In this document: positions 12,096 to 22,859 of the stretch, piece by piece
Numbering within the stretch: position 1 is the first letter of the stretch
Layout: the number at the start of each line of letters is the position of its first letter
Source: Amaurobius ferox
Taxonomy: Eukaryota; Arthropoda; Arachnida; Araneae; Amaurobiidae
Assembly (NCBI GenBank): GCA_951213105.1
Contig: OX578146.1
Location: 50,871,275-50,935,274, forward strand
Length of the DNA stretch: 64,000 bases
Direction of reading: 5' to 3'
Position numbers and translations under genes: made by a program
The notes under the pieces: generated by a model
What the model saw: the letters and a program-made list of their open reading frames with translations, nothing else
What the model was told of the DNA's origin: nothing
Database searches by the model: none

Positions 12096-12168
12096 TGTAC
12101 GCACCAGGTTTCGAACCTGGGACCTTCTGCGCGTTAGGCAGATGTGATAACCACTACACCATGGGTAC
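12096..12168 (-). tRNA. tRNA-Val (AAC), variant b
   Basis: Loop CTAACGC with the C5-C68 mismatch. A73. Confidence 0.75.
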
Positions 12169-12577
12169 ATGATGTTCATAGAAATAAATGCATTTTTTAA
12201 CAACGCACTTTATCACCTTTATAGAAATTATATGCACTTGCAACGTTTCCTTGCACAAATGCTGTAGAAATTCTTTTAAAAAAATTATTAAAAAACATTA
12301 GAGAATAGACAACCATTACTGCATTTGTGCACTTTTCAAAAATGAAAAAAAATATTTCTATTAACAGAAAGCAGCCGTGATAACCACTATACTATGGGTA
12401 CACACGCTGTATGGGAATTAATTGAATTTCTTAGCAACGAAATTCATCTCCTTAGTAAAAACTAAATGCTATTGCAACGGTTCTTTGGATAAATGCTGCA
12501 GAAATATGCTTATAAAAATATTAAATCTCATGAGACTAAAACTTACAATAAAAGTTCTCACACATATCTTTGTTTCA

Positions 12578-12650
12578 TGTACCCACCAGGTTTCGAACCT
12601 GGGACCTTCTGCGTGTGGAGCAGACGTGATAACCACTACACTATGGGTAC
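12578..12650 (-). tRNA. tRNA-Val (CAC) with A73, chimeric
   Basis: The tRNA and its 5' flank are CAC-type, but the 3' flank (tgtttcat) is AAC-type, so the discriminator is A73. This is the only well-formed CAC copy with A73, and it marks a crossover inside or just 3' of the tRNA. Confidence 0.86.
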
Positions 12651-12826
12651 ACACGCGGTATGGGAATTAATTGAATTTCTTAGCAACGAAATTCATCTCC
12701 TTAATAAAAACTAAATGCTATTGCAACGGTTCATTGGATAAATGCTGTGGAAATATGCTTATAAAAATATTAAATCTCATGAGACTCTAATATACAACAA
12801 AAGTTCTCACACATATCTTTGCTTCA

Positions 12827-12899
12827 CGTACCCACCAGGTTTCGAACCTGGGACCTTCTGCGTGTTAGGCAGATGTGATAACCACTACACCATGGGTAC
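12827..12899 (-). tRNA. tRNA-Val (AAC) with G73
   Basis: Complete cloverleaf. Plus-strand c at 12827 (gcttcacgta) makes the discriminator G instead of A. Confidence 0.83.
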
Positions 12900-13077
12900 A
12901 TGATGTTCATGGAAATAAATGCATTTTTTAACAACACACTTTATCACCTTTATCTAAATTATATGCACTTGCAACGTTTGCTTGCACAAATGCTGTAGAA
13001 ATTCTTTTAAAAAAATTATTAAATAACATTAGAGAATAAAATATACAATAATAATTCTGACACATATCTTTGATTCA

Positions 13078-13150
13078 TGTACCCACCAGGTTTCGAATCT
13101 GGGACCTTCTGCGTGTAAAGCAGATGTGATAACCTCTACACCATGGGTAC
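13078..13150 (-). tRNA. tRNA-Val (UAC), B-box change
   Basis: Full length, A73. aatctgg gives A53-C61, breaking the last T-stem pair. Confidence 0.72.
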
Positions 13151-13810
13151 ACAAGACGAGAGCAATATGACTGTCCTCGATCGGATACATCTAAATTTTG
13201 AATAAATATGCAGTTATCTTAATGAAATATTGTCAAGTATTGGTTGTTTTGGTAGTCATATTCCTCGACTTATAATAGAAACTACATGAGGATTGAACGG
13301 TAGTGTTGCAGTTTAAGGCTTTTTCTCTCACCAGTTTTAGAGTTTAGAACTTTCTGCGGATTAAGCAGTTTTGATAACCATTACAGCATTTGTGCACTCT
13401 TCAAAAGTGAATAAAAATATTTCTATTAACAGAACATTACTTCTGGCAAAATGTAAAAAGAATCAGGAGCTGTAACAGTATAGAATGACAATTGTAGTAC
13501 ATATATGAAACAGTAAATTAAGTGAGAAGAATGTAATCACACATTTCTCCGATATATTGTACCCAACAGTTTCCGAACATGGAACCTACTGCGAATGAAT
13601 CAGACGTGATAACCATTGTTCTAATACAACACTTCACCACGGGCAGCCATGCTGAATGGAAAGTAAATGTCCTCCACGGTAATTCCCTAACAAAAATTAA
13701 ACACACCTTCCACAGTGTCCTTGAACAAATATCCTAGAAACACGTATTTAATCAGTATTACATCGGATGGGGAAATATTATACAAAAGAGATTTCTATTC
13801 AGTTATATTA

Positions 13811-13883
13811 CGTACCCACCAGGTTTCGAACCTGGGACCTTCTGCGTGTGGAGCAGACGTGATAACCACTACACTATGGGTAC
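13811..13883 (-). tRNA. tRNA-Val (CAC)
   Basis: Complete cloverleaf, G73. Confidence 0.85.
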
Positions 13884-14059
13884 ACACGCGGTATGGGAAT
13901 TAATTGAATTTCTTAGCAACGAAATTCATCTCCTTAATAAAAACTAAATGCTATTGCAACGGTTCATTGGATAAATGCTGTGGAAATATGCTTATAAAAA
14001 TATTAAATCTCATGAGACTCTAACATACAACAAAAGATCTCACACATATCTTTGCTTCA

Positions 14060-14132
14060 TGTACCCACCAGGTTTCGAACCTGGGACCTTCTGCGTGTTA
14101 GGCAGATGTGATAACCACTACACCATGGGTAC
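14060..14132 (-). tRNA. tRNA-Val (AAC)
   Basis: Complete cloverleaf, no mismatches seen, A73. Confidence 0.88.
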
Positions 14133-14310
14133 ATGATGTTCATGGAAATAAATGCATTTTTTAACAACGCACTTTATCACCTTTATAGAAATTATATGCA
14201 CTTGCAACGTTTTCTTGCACAAATGCTGGAGAAATTCTTTTAAAAAAATTAATAAATAACATTAGAGAATAAAATATACAATAATAATTCTGACACATAT
14301 CTTTGATTCA

Positions 14311-14383
14311 TGTACCCACCAGATTTCGAACCTGGGACCTTCTGCGTGTAAAGCAGATGCGATAACCTCTACCCCATGGGTAC
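14311..14383 (-). tRNA. tRNA-Val (UAC), D-stem damage
   Basis: Shares the G11-G24 clash of the copy at 6946. Confidence 0.66.
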
Positions 14384-15027
14384 ACAAGACGAGCGCAATA
14401 TGACTGTCCTCGATCGGATACATCTAAATTTTGAATAAATATGCAGTTATCTTAATGAAATATTGTCAAGTATTGGTTGTTTTGGTAGTCATATTCCTCG
14501 ACTTATAATAGAAACTACATGAGGATTGAACGGTAGTGTTGCAGTTTAAGGCTTTGTCTCCCACCAGTTTTAGAGTTTAGAACTTTCTGCGGGTTAAGCA
14601 GTTTTGAAAACCATTACAGCATTAGTGCACTTTTCAAAAGTGAATAAAAATATTTCTATTAAAACATTACTTTTGGCAAAATGTAAAAAGAATCAGGAGC
14701 TGTAACTGCATAGAATGACAATTGTAGTATATATACGAAACAGTAAATTACATGAGAAGAATGAAATCACACATTTCTCCGATATATTGAACCCAACAGT
14801 TTCCGAACATGCAACCTACTGCGAATGAAACAGAGGTGATAACCTTTGTTCTAATAAAACACTACACCACGGGCAGCCATGCTGAATGGAAGGTAAATGT
14901 CCTCCACGGTAATTCAATAACAAAAATTAAACACACCTTCAACAAATATACTAGAAACACGTATTTAATCAGTATTACATCGGATGGGGAAATATTATAC
15001 AAAAGAGATTTCTATTCAGTTATATTA

Positions 15028-15100
15028 CGTACCCACCAGGTTTCGAACCTGGGACCTTCTGCGCGTGGAGCAGACGTGATAACAACTACACTATGGGTAC
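15028..15100 (-). tRNA. tRNA-Val (CAC), G18 changed
   Basis: Loop TCCACGC. aacaactac replaces aaccactac, so the conserved D-loop GG is lost. G73. Confidence 0.7.
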
Positions 15101-15275
15101 ACACGCTGTATGGGAATTAATTGAATTCCTTAACAACGAAATTCATCTCCTTAATAAAAATAAAATCAATTGCAACGGTTCTTTGGACAAATGATGTAGA
15201 TATATGCTGATAAAAATATTAAATCTCATGAGACTCTAATATACAACAAAAGTTCTCACACATATCTTAGCTTCA

Positions 15276-15348
15276 TGTACGCACCAGGTTTCGAACCTGG
15301 GACCTTCTGCGCGTTAGGCAGATGTGATAACCACTACACAATGGGTAC
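15276..15348 (-). tRNA. tRNA-Val (AAC), variant b
   Basis: Loop CTAACGC, C5-C68 mismatch, T at position 9, A73. Confidence 0.73.
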
Positions 15349-15757
15349 ATGATGTTCATAGAAATAAATGCTTTTTTTATCAACGCATTTTATCACCTTA
15401 ATAGAAATTATATGCACTTTCAACGTTTCCTTGCACAAATGCTGTAGAAATTCTTTTAAAAAATTTATTAAATAACATTAGAGAATAGATAACCATTACA
15501 GCATTTGTGCACTTTTCAAAAATGAAAAAAAATATTTCTATTAACAGAAAGCAGCCGTGATAACCACTACACTATGGGTACACACGCTGTATGGGAATTA
15601 ATTGAATTTCTTAGCAACGAAATTCATCTCCTTAGTAAAAACTAAATGCTATTGCAACGGTTCTTTGGATAAATGCTGCAGAAATATGCTTATAAAAATA
15701 TTAAATCTCATTAGACTAAAACTTACAATAAAAGTTCTCACACATACCTTTGTTTCA

Positions 15758-15830
15758 TGTACCCACCAGGTTTCGAACCTGGGACCTTCTGCGGGTTAGG
15801 CAGACGTGATAACCACTACACCATGAGTAC
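15758..15830 (-). tRNA. tRNA-Val (AAC)
   Basis: Loop CTAACCC and a U5-G68 wobble (atgagtac). All other arms intact, A73. Confidence 0.76.
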
Positions 15831-16008
15831 ACGAAGTTCATGGAAATAAATGCATTTTTTAAGAACGCACTTTATCACCTTTATAGAAATTATATGCACT
15901 TGCAACGTTTTCTTGCACAAATGCTGGAGAAATTCTTTTAAAAAAATTAATAAATAACATTAGAGAATAAAATATACAATAATAATTCTGACACATATCT
16001 TTGATTCA

Positions 16009-16081
16009 TGTACCCACCAGTTTTCGAACCTGGGACCTTCTGCGTGTAAAGCAGATGTGATAACCTCTACACCATGGGTAC
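16009..16081 (-). tRNA. tRNA-Val (UAC), T-stem mismatch
   Basis: ccagttttcg gives a G53-A61 mismatch. Otherwise complete, A73. Confidence 0.73.
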
Positions 16082-16738
16082 ACAAGAAGAGCGCAATATG
16101 ATTGTCCTCGATCGGATACACCTAAATTTTGAATAAATATGCAGTTATCTTAATGAAATATTGCCAAGTATTGGTTGTTTTGGTAGTCATATTCCTCGAC
16201 TTATAATAGAAACTACATGAGGATTGAACGGTAGTGTTGCAGTTTAAGGCTTTGTCTCCGACCAGTTTTAGAGTTTAGAACTTTCTGCGGGTTAAGCAGT
16301 TTTGATAACCATTACAGCATTTGTGCACTTTTCAAAAGTGAATAAAAATATTTCTATTAAAACATTACTTTTGGCAAAATGTAAAAAGAATCAGGAGCTG
16401 TAACTGCATAGAATGACAATTGTAGCATATATACGAAACAGTAAATTACATGAGAAGAATGAAATCACACATTTCTCCGATATATTGTACCCAACAGTTT
16501 CCGAACATGCAACCTACTGCGAATGAAACAGAGGTGATAACCTTTCTTCTAATAAAACACTACACCACGGGCAGCCATGCTGAATGGAAGGTAAATGTCC
16601 TCCACGGTAATTCCCTAACAAAAATTAAACACACCTTCAACAGTGTCCTTGAACAAATATCCAAGAAACACGTATTTAATCAGTATTACATCGGATGGGG
16701 AAATATTATACAAAAGAGATTTCTATTCAGTTATATTA

Positions 16739-16811
16739 CGTACCCACCAGGTTTCGAACCTGGGACCTTCTGCGTGTGGAGCAGACGTGATAACCACTAC
16801 ACTATGGGTAC
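16739..16811 (-). tRNA. tRNA-Val (CAC)
   Basis: Complete cloverleaf, G73. Confidence 0.85.
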
Positions 16812-16986
16812 ACACGCTGTATGGGAATTAATTGAATTTCTTAACAACGAAATTCATCTCCTTAATAAAAATAAAATCAATTGCAACGGTTCTTTGGACA
16901 AATGCTGTAGATATATGCTGATAAAAATATTAAATCTCATGAGACTCTAATATACAACAAACGTTCTCACACATATCTCTGCTTCA

Positions 16987-17059
16987 TGTACGCACCAGGT
17001 TTCGAACCTGGGACCTTCTGCGCGTTAGGCAGATGTGATAACCACTACACCATGGGTAC
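16987..17059 (-). tRNA. tRNA-Val (AAC), variant b
   Basis: Loop CTAACGC with the C5-C68 mismatch, A73. Confidence 0.75.
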
Positions 17060-17468
17060 ATGATGTTCATAGAAATAAATGCATTTTTTAACAACGCACT
17101 TTATCACCTTTATAGAAATTATATGCACTTGCAACGTTTCCTTGCACAAATGCTGTAGAATTTCTTTTAAAAAAATTATTAAATAACATTAGAGAATAGA
17201 TAACCATTACAGAATTTGTGCACTTTTCAAAAATGAATAAAAATATTTCTATTAACAGAAAGCAGCCGTGATAACCACTACACTATGGGTACACACGCTG
17301 TATGGGAATTAATTGAATTTCTTAGCAACGAAATTCATCTCCTTAATAAAAACTAAATGCTATTGCAACGGTTCATTGGATAAATGCTGTGGAAATATGC
17401 TTATAAAAATATTAAATCTCATGAGACTCTAACATACAACAAAAAATCTCACACATATCTTTGCTTCA

Positions 17469-17541
17469 TGTACCCACCAGGTTTCGAACCTGGAACCTTC
17501 TGCGTGTTAGGCAGATGTGATAACCACTACACCATGGGTAC
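17469..17541 (-). tRNA. tRNA-Val (AAC)
   Basis: Complete cloverleaf. One variable-loop change (ctggaacc), A73. Confidence 0.85.
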
Positions 17542-17719
17542 ATGATGTTCATGGAAATAAATGCATTTTTTAACAACGCACTTTATCACCTTTATAGAAA
17601 TTATATGCACTTGCAACGTTTTCTTGCACAAATGCTGGAGAAATTCTTTTAAAAAAATTAATAAATAACATTAGAGAATAAAATATACAATAATAATTCT
17701 GACACATATCTTTGATTCA

Positions 17720-17792
17720 TGTACCCACCAGATTTCGAACCTGGGACCTTCTGCGTGTAAAGCAGATGTGATAACCTCTACACCATGGGTAC
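17720..17792 (-). tRNA. tRNA-Val (UAC)
   Basis: Well paired throughout; only a G53-U61 wobble. A73. Confidence 0.84.
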
Positions 17793-18449
17793 ACGAGACG
17801 AGAGCAAGATGACAGTCCTCGATCGGATACATCTAAATTTTGAATAAATATGCAGTTATCTTAATGAAATATTGTCAAGTATTGGTTGTTTTGGTAGTCA
17901 TATTCCTCGACTTATAAAAGAAACTACATGAGGATTGAACGGTAGTGTTGCAGTTTAAGGCTTTGTCTCCGACCAGTTTTAGAGTTTAGAACTTTCTGCG
18001 GGTTAAGCAGTTTTGATAACCATTACAGCATTTGTGAACTTTTCAAAAGTGAATAAAAATATTTCTATTAAAACATTACTTTTGGCAAAATGTAAAAAGA
18101 ATCAGGAGTTGTAACTGCATAGAATGACAATTGTAGTATATATACGAAACAGTAAATTACATGAGAAGAATGAAATCACACATTTCTCCGATATATTGTA
18201 CCCAACAGTTTCCGAACATGGAACCTACTGCGAATGAAACAGAGGTGATAACCATTGTTCTAATAAAACACTACACCACGGGCAGCCATGCTGAATGGAA
18301 GGTAAATGTCCTCCACGGTAATTCCCTAACAAAAATTAAACACACCTTCAACAGTGTCCTTGAACAAATATCCTAGAAACACGTATTTAATCAGTATTAC
18401 ATCGGATGGGGAAATATTATACAAAAGAGATTTCTATTCGGTTATATTA

Positions 18450-18522
18450 CGTACCCACCAGGTTTCGAACCTGGGACCTTCTGCGTGTGGAGTAGACGTG
18501 ATAGCCACTACACTATGGGTAC
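18450..18522 (-). tRNA. tRNA-Val (CAC)
   Basis: A30-C40 mismatch (gagtag) and a D-loop change (atagccac). G73. Confidence 0.74.
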
Positions 18523-18697
18523 ACACGCTGTATGGGAATTAATTGAATTTCTTAACAACGAAATTCATCTCCTTAATAAAAATAAAATCAATTGCAACGG
18601 TTCTTTGGACAAATGCTGTAGATATATGCTGATAAAAATATTAAATCTCATGAGACTCTAATATACAACAAAAGTTCTCACACATATCTTAGATTCA

Positions 18698-18770
18698 TGT
18701 ACGCACCAGGTTTCGAACCTGGGACCTTCTGCGCGTTAGGCAGATGTGATAACCACTACACCATGGGTAC
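18698..18770 (-). tRNA. tRNA-Val (AAC), variant b
   Basis: Loop CTAACGC with the C5-C68 mismatch, A73. Confidence 0.75.
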
Positions 18771-19179
18771 ATGATGTTCATAGAAATAAATGCATTTTTT
18801 AACAACGCACTTTATCACCTTTATAGAAATTATATGCACTTGCAACTTTTCCTTGCACAAATGCTGTAGAAATTCTTTTAAAAAATTTATTAAATAACAT
18901 TAGAGAATAGATAACCATTACAGCATTTGTGCACTTTTCAAAAATGAAAAAAAATATTTCTATTAACAGAAAGCAGCCGTGATAACCACTACACTATGGG
19001 TACACACGCTGTGTGGGAATTAATTGAATTTCTTAGCAACGAAATTCATCTCCTTAGTAAAAACTAAAGGCTATTGCAACGGTTTTTTGGATAAATGCTG
19101 CAGAAATATGCTTATAAAAATATTAAATCTCATGAGACTAAAACTTACAATAAAAGTTCTCACACATATCTTTGTTTCA

Positions 19180-19252
19180 TGTACCCACCAGGTTTCGAAC
19201 CTTGGACCTTCTGCGTGTTAGGCAGACTTGATAACCACTACACCATACGTAC
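19180..19252 (-). pseudogene. tRNA-Val (AAC), decayed
   Basis: T-stem (aaccttgg), D-arm (cttgataacc) and acceptor (catacgtac) changes. Loop CTAACAC is still readable. Confidence 0.7.
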
Positions 19253-19430
19253 ACGAAGTTCATGGAAATAAATGCATTTTTTAAGAACGCACATTATCTC
19301 CTTTATAGAAATTAGATGCACTTGCAACGTTTCCATGCATAAATGCTAAAGAAATTATTTTAAATAAATTATTCAATATCATTAGAGAATTAAATATAGA
19401 ACAATGATTCTGAAACATATCTTTGAATCA

Positions 19431-19503
19431 TGTACCCACCAGGTTTCGAACCTGGGACCTTCTGCGTGTAAAGTAGATGTGATAACCTCTACACCATGGG
19501 TAC
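19431..19503 (-). tRNA. tRNA-Val (UAC)
   Basis: Full length, A73, intact T arm, A30-C40 mismatch. Confidence 0.76.
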
Positions 19504-20052
19504 ACGAGACGAGCGCAAGATGACAGTGCTCGATCGGATACATATAAGTTTAGAATAAATATGTAGTTATCTTAATGAAATATTGTCAAGTATTGGTTGT
19601 TTTGGTAGTCATATTCCTCGACTTATAATAGAAACTACATGAGGATTGAACGGTAGTGTTGCAGTTTAAGGCTTTTTCTCTCACCAGTTTTAGAGTTTAG
19701 AACTTTCTGAGGGTTAAGCAGTTGTGATAACCATTACAGCATTTGTGCAGTTTTCAAAAGTGAATAAAAATATTTCTATTAACAGAACATTACTTCTGGC
19801 GAAATGTAAAAAGAATCAGGAGCTGTAAATGGATAGAATGGCCATTGAAGTATATATACGAAACAGTAATTTATATCTAGAGAAGTATGAAATCTTGAAT
19901 CTATGAGAAGTCCTTTACGGTAACTCCCTATCAAAAATTAAACACACCTTCCACAGTGTCCTTGAACAAATATCCTAGAAACACGTATTTTAGTAGCATT
20001 ACATCGGATGGGGAAAATATTATACAAAAGAGATTTCTATTCATTTATATTA

Positions 20053-20118
20053 CGTACCCACCAGGTTTCGAACCTTCTGCGTGTGAAGCAGACGTGATAA
20101 CCACTGCAGTATGTGTAC
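20053..20118 (-). pseudogene. tRNA-Val (CAC) with T-arm deletion
   Basis: Seven bases (tgggacc) are missing between the B box and the anticodon stem. Loop TTCACAC. The acceptor 5' strand is also altered (atgtgtac). Same defect at 22268. Confidence 0.8.
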
Positions 20119-20377
20119 ACAAGGTGTATGGGAGGTAAATGAATTTCTTAGCAACGAAATTTATCTCCGAAATAAAAATTAAATGCAATTTCAACGTTTC
20201 CTTGGACAAATGCTGTAGAAATATGCTTATAATAATATTGTATCTCACGAGAGATTAAAACGTGCAATAAAAAAAAGTTCTCACATATATCTTTGTACAC
20301 ATATCAGTATTACATCGGACAGTATTACATCGGATGGGGAAATATTATACAAAAGAGATTTCTATTCAGTTATATTA

Positions 20378-20450
20378 CGTACCCACCAGGTTTCGAACCT
20401 GGGACCTTCTGCGTGTGGAGCAGACGTGATAACCACTACACTATGGGTAC
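20378..20450 (-). tRNA. tRNA-Val (CAC)
   Basis: Complete cloverleaf, G73, consensus CAC flanks restored after the rearranged block. Confidence 0.85.
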
Positions 20451-20626
20451 ACACGCGGTATGGGAATTAATTGAATTTCTTAGCAACGAAATTCATCTCC
20501 TTAATAAAAACTAAATGCTATTGCAACGGTTCATTGGATAAATGCTGTGGAAATATGCTTATAAAAATATTAAATCTCATGAGACTCTAACATACAACAA
20601 AAGATCTCACACATATCTTTGCTTCA

Positions 20627-20699
20627 TGTACCCACCAGGTTTCGAACCTGGGACCTTCTGCGTGTTATGCAGATGTGATAACCACTACACCATGGGTAC
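20627..20699 (-). tRNA. tRNA-Val (AAC)
   Basis: Complete cloverleaf except loop position 32 (ATAACAC). A73. Confidence 0.82.
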
Positions 20700-20877
20700 A
20701 TGATGTTCATGGAAATAAATGCATTTTTTAACAACGCACTTTATCACCTTTATAGAAATTATATGCACTTGCAACGTTTTCTTGCACAAATGCTGGAGAA
20801 ATTCTTTTAAAGAAATTAATAAATAACATTAGAGAATAAAATATACAATAATAATTCTGACACATATCTTTGATTCA

Positions 20878-20950
20878 TGTACCCACCAGATTTCGGACCT
20901 GGGACCTTCTGCGTGTAAAGCAGATGTGATAACCTCTACACCATGGGTAC
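20878..20950 (-). tRNA. tRNA-Val (UAC), T-loop change
   Basis: tttcggacc changes T-loop U55 to C and damages the B box. Other arms intact. Confidence 0.68.
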
Positions 20951-21644
20951 ACAAGACGAGTGCAATATGACTGTCCTCCATCGGATACATCTAAATTTTG
21001 AATAAATATACAGTTATCTTAATGAAATATTGTCAAGTATTGGTTGTTTTGGTAGTCATATTCCTCGACTTATAATAGAAACTACATGAGGATTGAACGG
21101 TAATGTTGCATTTTAAGTCTTTTTCTCCGACCAGTTTTAGAGTTTAGAACTTTCTGCGGGTCAAGCATTTGTGATAACCATTACAGCATTTGTGCAGTTT
21201 TCAAAAGTGAATAAAAATATTTCTATTAACAGAACATTACTTCTGGCAAAATGTAAAAAGAATCAGGAGCTGTAACTGTATAGAATGGCAATTGTAGTAT
21301 ATATACGAAACAGTAATTTATATGAGAAGAATGAAATCACTCATTTCTCCGATATATTGTACCCAACAGTTTCCAAAAATGGAAGCTACTGGGAATTAAA
21401 CAGACGTGATAACAAATTTTCTAATAAAACACTACACAATGGGCAGCCATGCTGAATGGGAAGAAAAATCATTAATAGAAAGTAAATTCATTTCTTAACA
21501 ACGCACTTTATCTCCTTTATAGAAATTAGATGCACATGCAACGTTACCTTGCACAAATACTGTGGAAATTCCTTTAAAAAAATTATTAAATATCATTAGA
21601 GAGTAAAATATACAATAATAACTCTGACACATGTCTTTGATTCA
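20878..21644 (-). repeat. Truncated HOR unit 15
   Basis: UAC, R1 relic 21129-21197 and R2 relic 21359-21445 only. CAC and AAC monomers are absent. Substitutions are more frequent than in units to the left. Confidence 0.8.
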
Positions 21645-21717
21645 TGTACCCACCAGGTTTCGATTCTGGGACCTTCTGTGTGTATAGCAGATGTTATAAC
21701 TTCTACACCATGGGTAC
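21645..21717 (-). pseudogene. tRNA-Val (UAC), decayed
   Basis: T stem (cgattctgg), D arm (gttataacttct) and anticodon-stem changes. Loop TATACAC keeps UAC. Confidence 0.7.
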
Positions 21718-22267
21718 ACGAGACGAGCGCAATATGACAGTCCTCGATCGGATACATCTAAATTTAGAATAAATATGTAATTATCTTGTCAAGTATATTG
21801 TCAAATATTGGTTGTTTTGGTAGTCATATTCTACGACCTGTAATAATAACTACGTGAGAATTGAAAGATAACGTTGAATAATAAGGCTTTTTCACCCACC
21901 AGTTTTAGAGTTTACGACTTTCTGCGGGATAAGCAGTTGCGATAACCATTACAGCATTTGTGCAGTTTTCAAAAATGAATAAAAATATTTCTATTAAGAG
22001 AACATTTCATTTGGCGAAATGTAAAAAGAATCAGGAGCTGTAAATGGATAGAATGGCCATTGAAGTATATATACGAAACAGTAATTTATATCTAGAGAAG
22101 TATGAAATCTTGAATCTATGAGAAGTCCTTTACGGTAACTCCCTATCAAAAATTAAACACACCTTCCACAGTGTCCTTGAACAAATATCCTAGAAACACG
22201 TATTTTAGTAGCATTACATCGGATGGGGAAAATATTATACAAAAGAGATTTCTATTCATTTATATTA

Positions 22268-22333
22268 CGTACCCACCAGGTTTCGAACCTTCTGCGTGTG
22301 AAGCAGACGTGATAACCACTGCAGTATGTGTAC
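22268..22333 (-). pseudogene. tRNA-Val (CAC) with T-arm deletion
   Basis: Identical to the pseudogene at 20053-20118, as part of the duplicated 508-bp block. Confidence 0.8.
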
Positions 22334-22536
22334 ACAAGGTATATGGGAGGTAAATGAATTTCTTAGCAACGAAATTTATCTCCGAAATAAAAATTAAATG
22401 CAATTTCAACGTTTCCTTGGACAAATGCTGTAGAAATATGCTTATAATAATATTGTATCTCACGAGAGATTAAAACGTGCAATAAAAAAAAGTTCTCACA
22501 TATATCTTTGTACACATATCTTTCTCACACATATCA

Positions 22537-22609
22537 TGTACCCACCAGGTTTCGAACCTGGAACCTTCTGCGTGCTAGGCCGACGTGATAACCAATACAC
22601 CACGGGTAC
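22537..22609 (-). tRNA. tRNA-Val-like with Ala anticodon AGC
   Basis: Body and flanks are the AAC(a) tRNA-Val, but the loop reads CTAGCAC, so anticodon AAC has become AGC (plus-strand c at 22575). One anticodon-stem mismatch and a G7-U66 wobble. A73. Acceptor pair 3-70 is A-U, not the G-U that alanyl-tRNA synthetase needs, so alanine charging is unlikely. Function unknown. Confidence 0.68.
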
Positions 22610-22786
22610 ACGAAATTCACGGAAATAAATTCATTTTTTAACAACGCACTTTATATCCTTTATAGAAATTAGATGCACTTGCAAAGTTTCATTGCACAAA
22701 TGCTATAGAACTTCTTTTAAAAAATTATTAAATATCATTAGAGAATGAAATATACAATAATAATTCAAACACATATATTTGATTCA

Positions 22787-22859
22787 TGCACCCACCAGGT
22801 TTCGAACCTGGGTCCTTCTACGTGCAAAGCAGATGTGATGACCTCGACACCATGGGTAC
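22787..22859 (-). tRNA. tRNA-Val-like with Ala anticodon UGC
   Basis: UAC-type body. Loop TTTGCAC gives anticodon UGC (plus-strand c at 22825). T arm CCAGG/CCTGG intact, acceptor with one U-G wobble, anticodon stem with one G-U wobble, A73. The best preserved of the three alanine-anticodon copies. Confidence 0.72.

Larger units (their letters stand above)
11118..13077 (-). repeat. Extended HOR unit 9 (1,960 bp)
   Basis: R1 relic 11369-11437, R2 relic 11596-11682, CAC half-tRNA 12372-12401. It has one extra 249-bp monomer, a chimeric CAC tRNA at 12578, compared with the 1,710-bp unit. Confidence 0.86.
13078..14310 (-). repeat. Medium HOR unit 10 (1,233 bp)
   Basis: R1 relic 13329-13397, R2 relic 13559-13645, three full-length tRNAs. 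Confidence 0.86.
14311..16008 (-). repeat. Full HOR unit 11 (1,698 bp)
   Basis: R1 relic 14562-14630, R2 relic 14789-14875, CAC half-tRNA 15552-15581. It is 12 bp short of 1,710, in part from a deletion just after R2, where the run accttcaacaaatat lacks the agtgtccttga segment. Confidence 0.86.
16009..17719 (-). repeat. Full HOR unit 12 (1,711 bp)
   Basis: R1 relic 16260-16328, R2 relic 16487-16573, CAC half-tRNA 17263-17292, four full-length tRNAs. Confidence 0.87.
17720..19430 (-). repeat. Full HOR unit 13 (1,711 bp)
   Basis: R1 relic 17971-18039, R2 relic 18198-18284, CAC half-tRNA 18974-19003, four full-length tRNAs, the last decayed. Confidence 0.87.
19431..20877 (-). repeat. Rearranged HOR unit 14
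   Basis: R1 relic 19682-19750, no R2, a deleted CAC pseudogene, then intact CAC and AAC monomers. The block 19798-20305 is an almost exact copy of 22013-22520. Its right joint carries a 15-bp tandem duplication (agtattacatcgga plus c) at 20306-20335. Confidence 0.83.
21645..22786 (-). repeat. Diverged HOR unit 16
   Basis: Decayed UAC, R1 relic 21897-21965, CAC pseudogene, then the AGC-anticodon copy. Contains the second copy of the 508-bp block (22013-22520). Confidence 0.78.

Noticed and set aside
11559..16950. Two 166-codon frames (11559-12059, 16450-16950)
   Set aside because: Made by one stop-codon substitution (tatccaag for tatcctag) joining the usual short frames; they translate tRNA genes.
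602..18542. Recurring open frames of 62 and 71 codons through the array
   Set aside because: They recur only because the units recur, they read across tRNA sequence and spacers, and start and stop positions follow single-base differences between copies. They are not protein genes.
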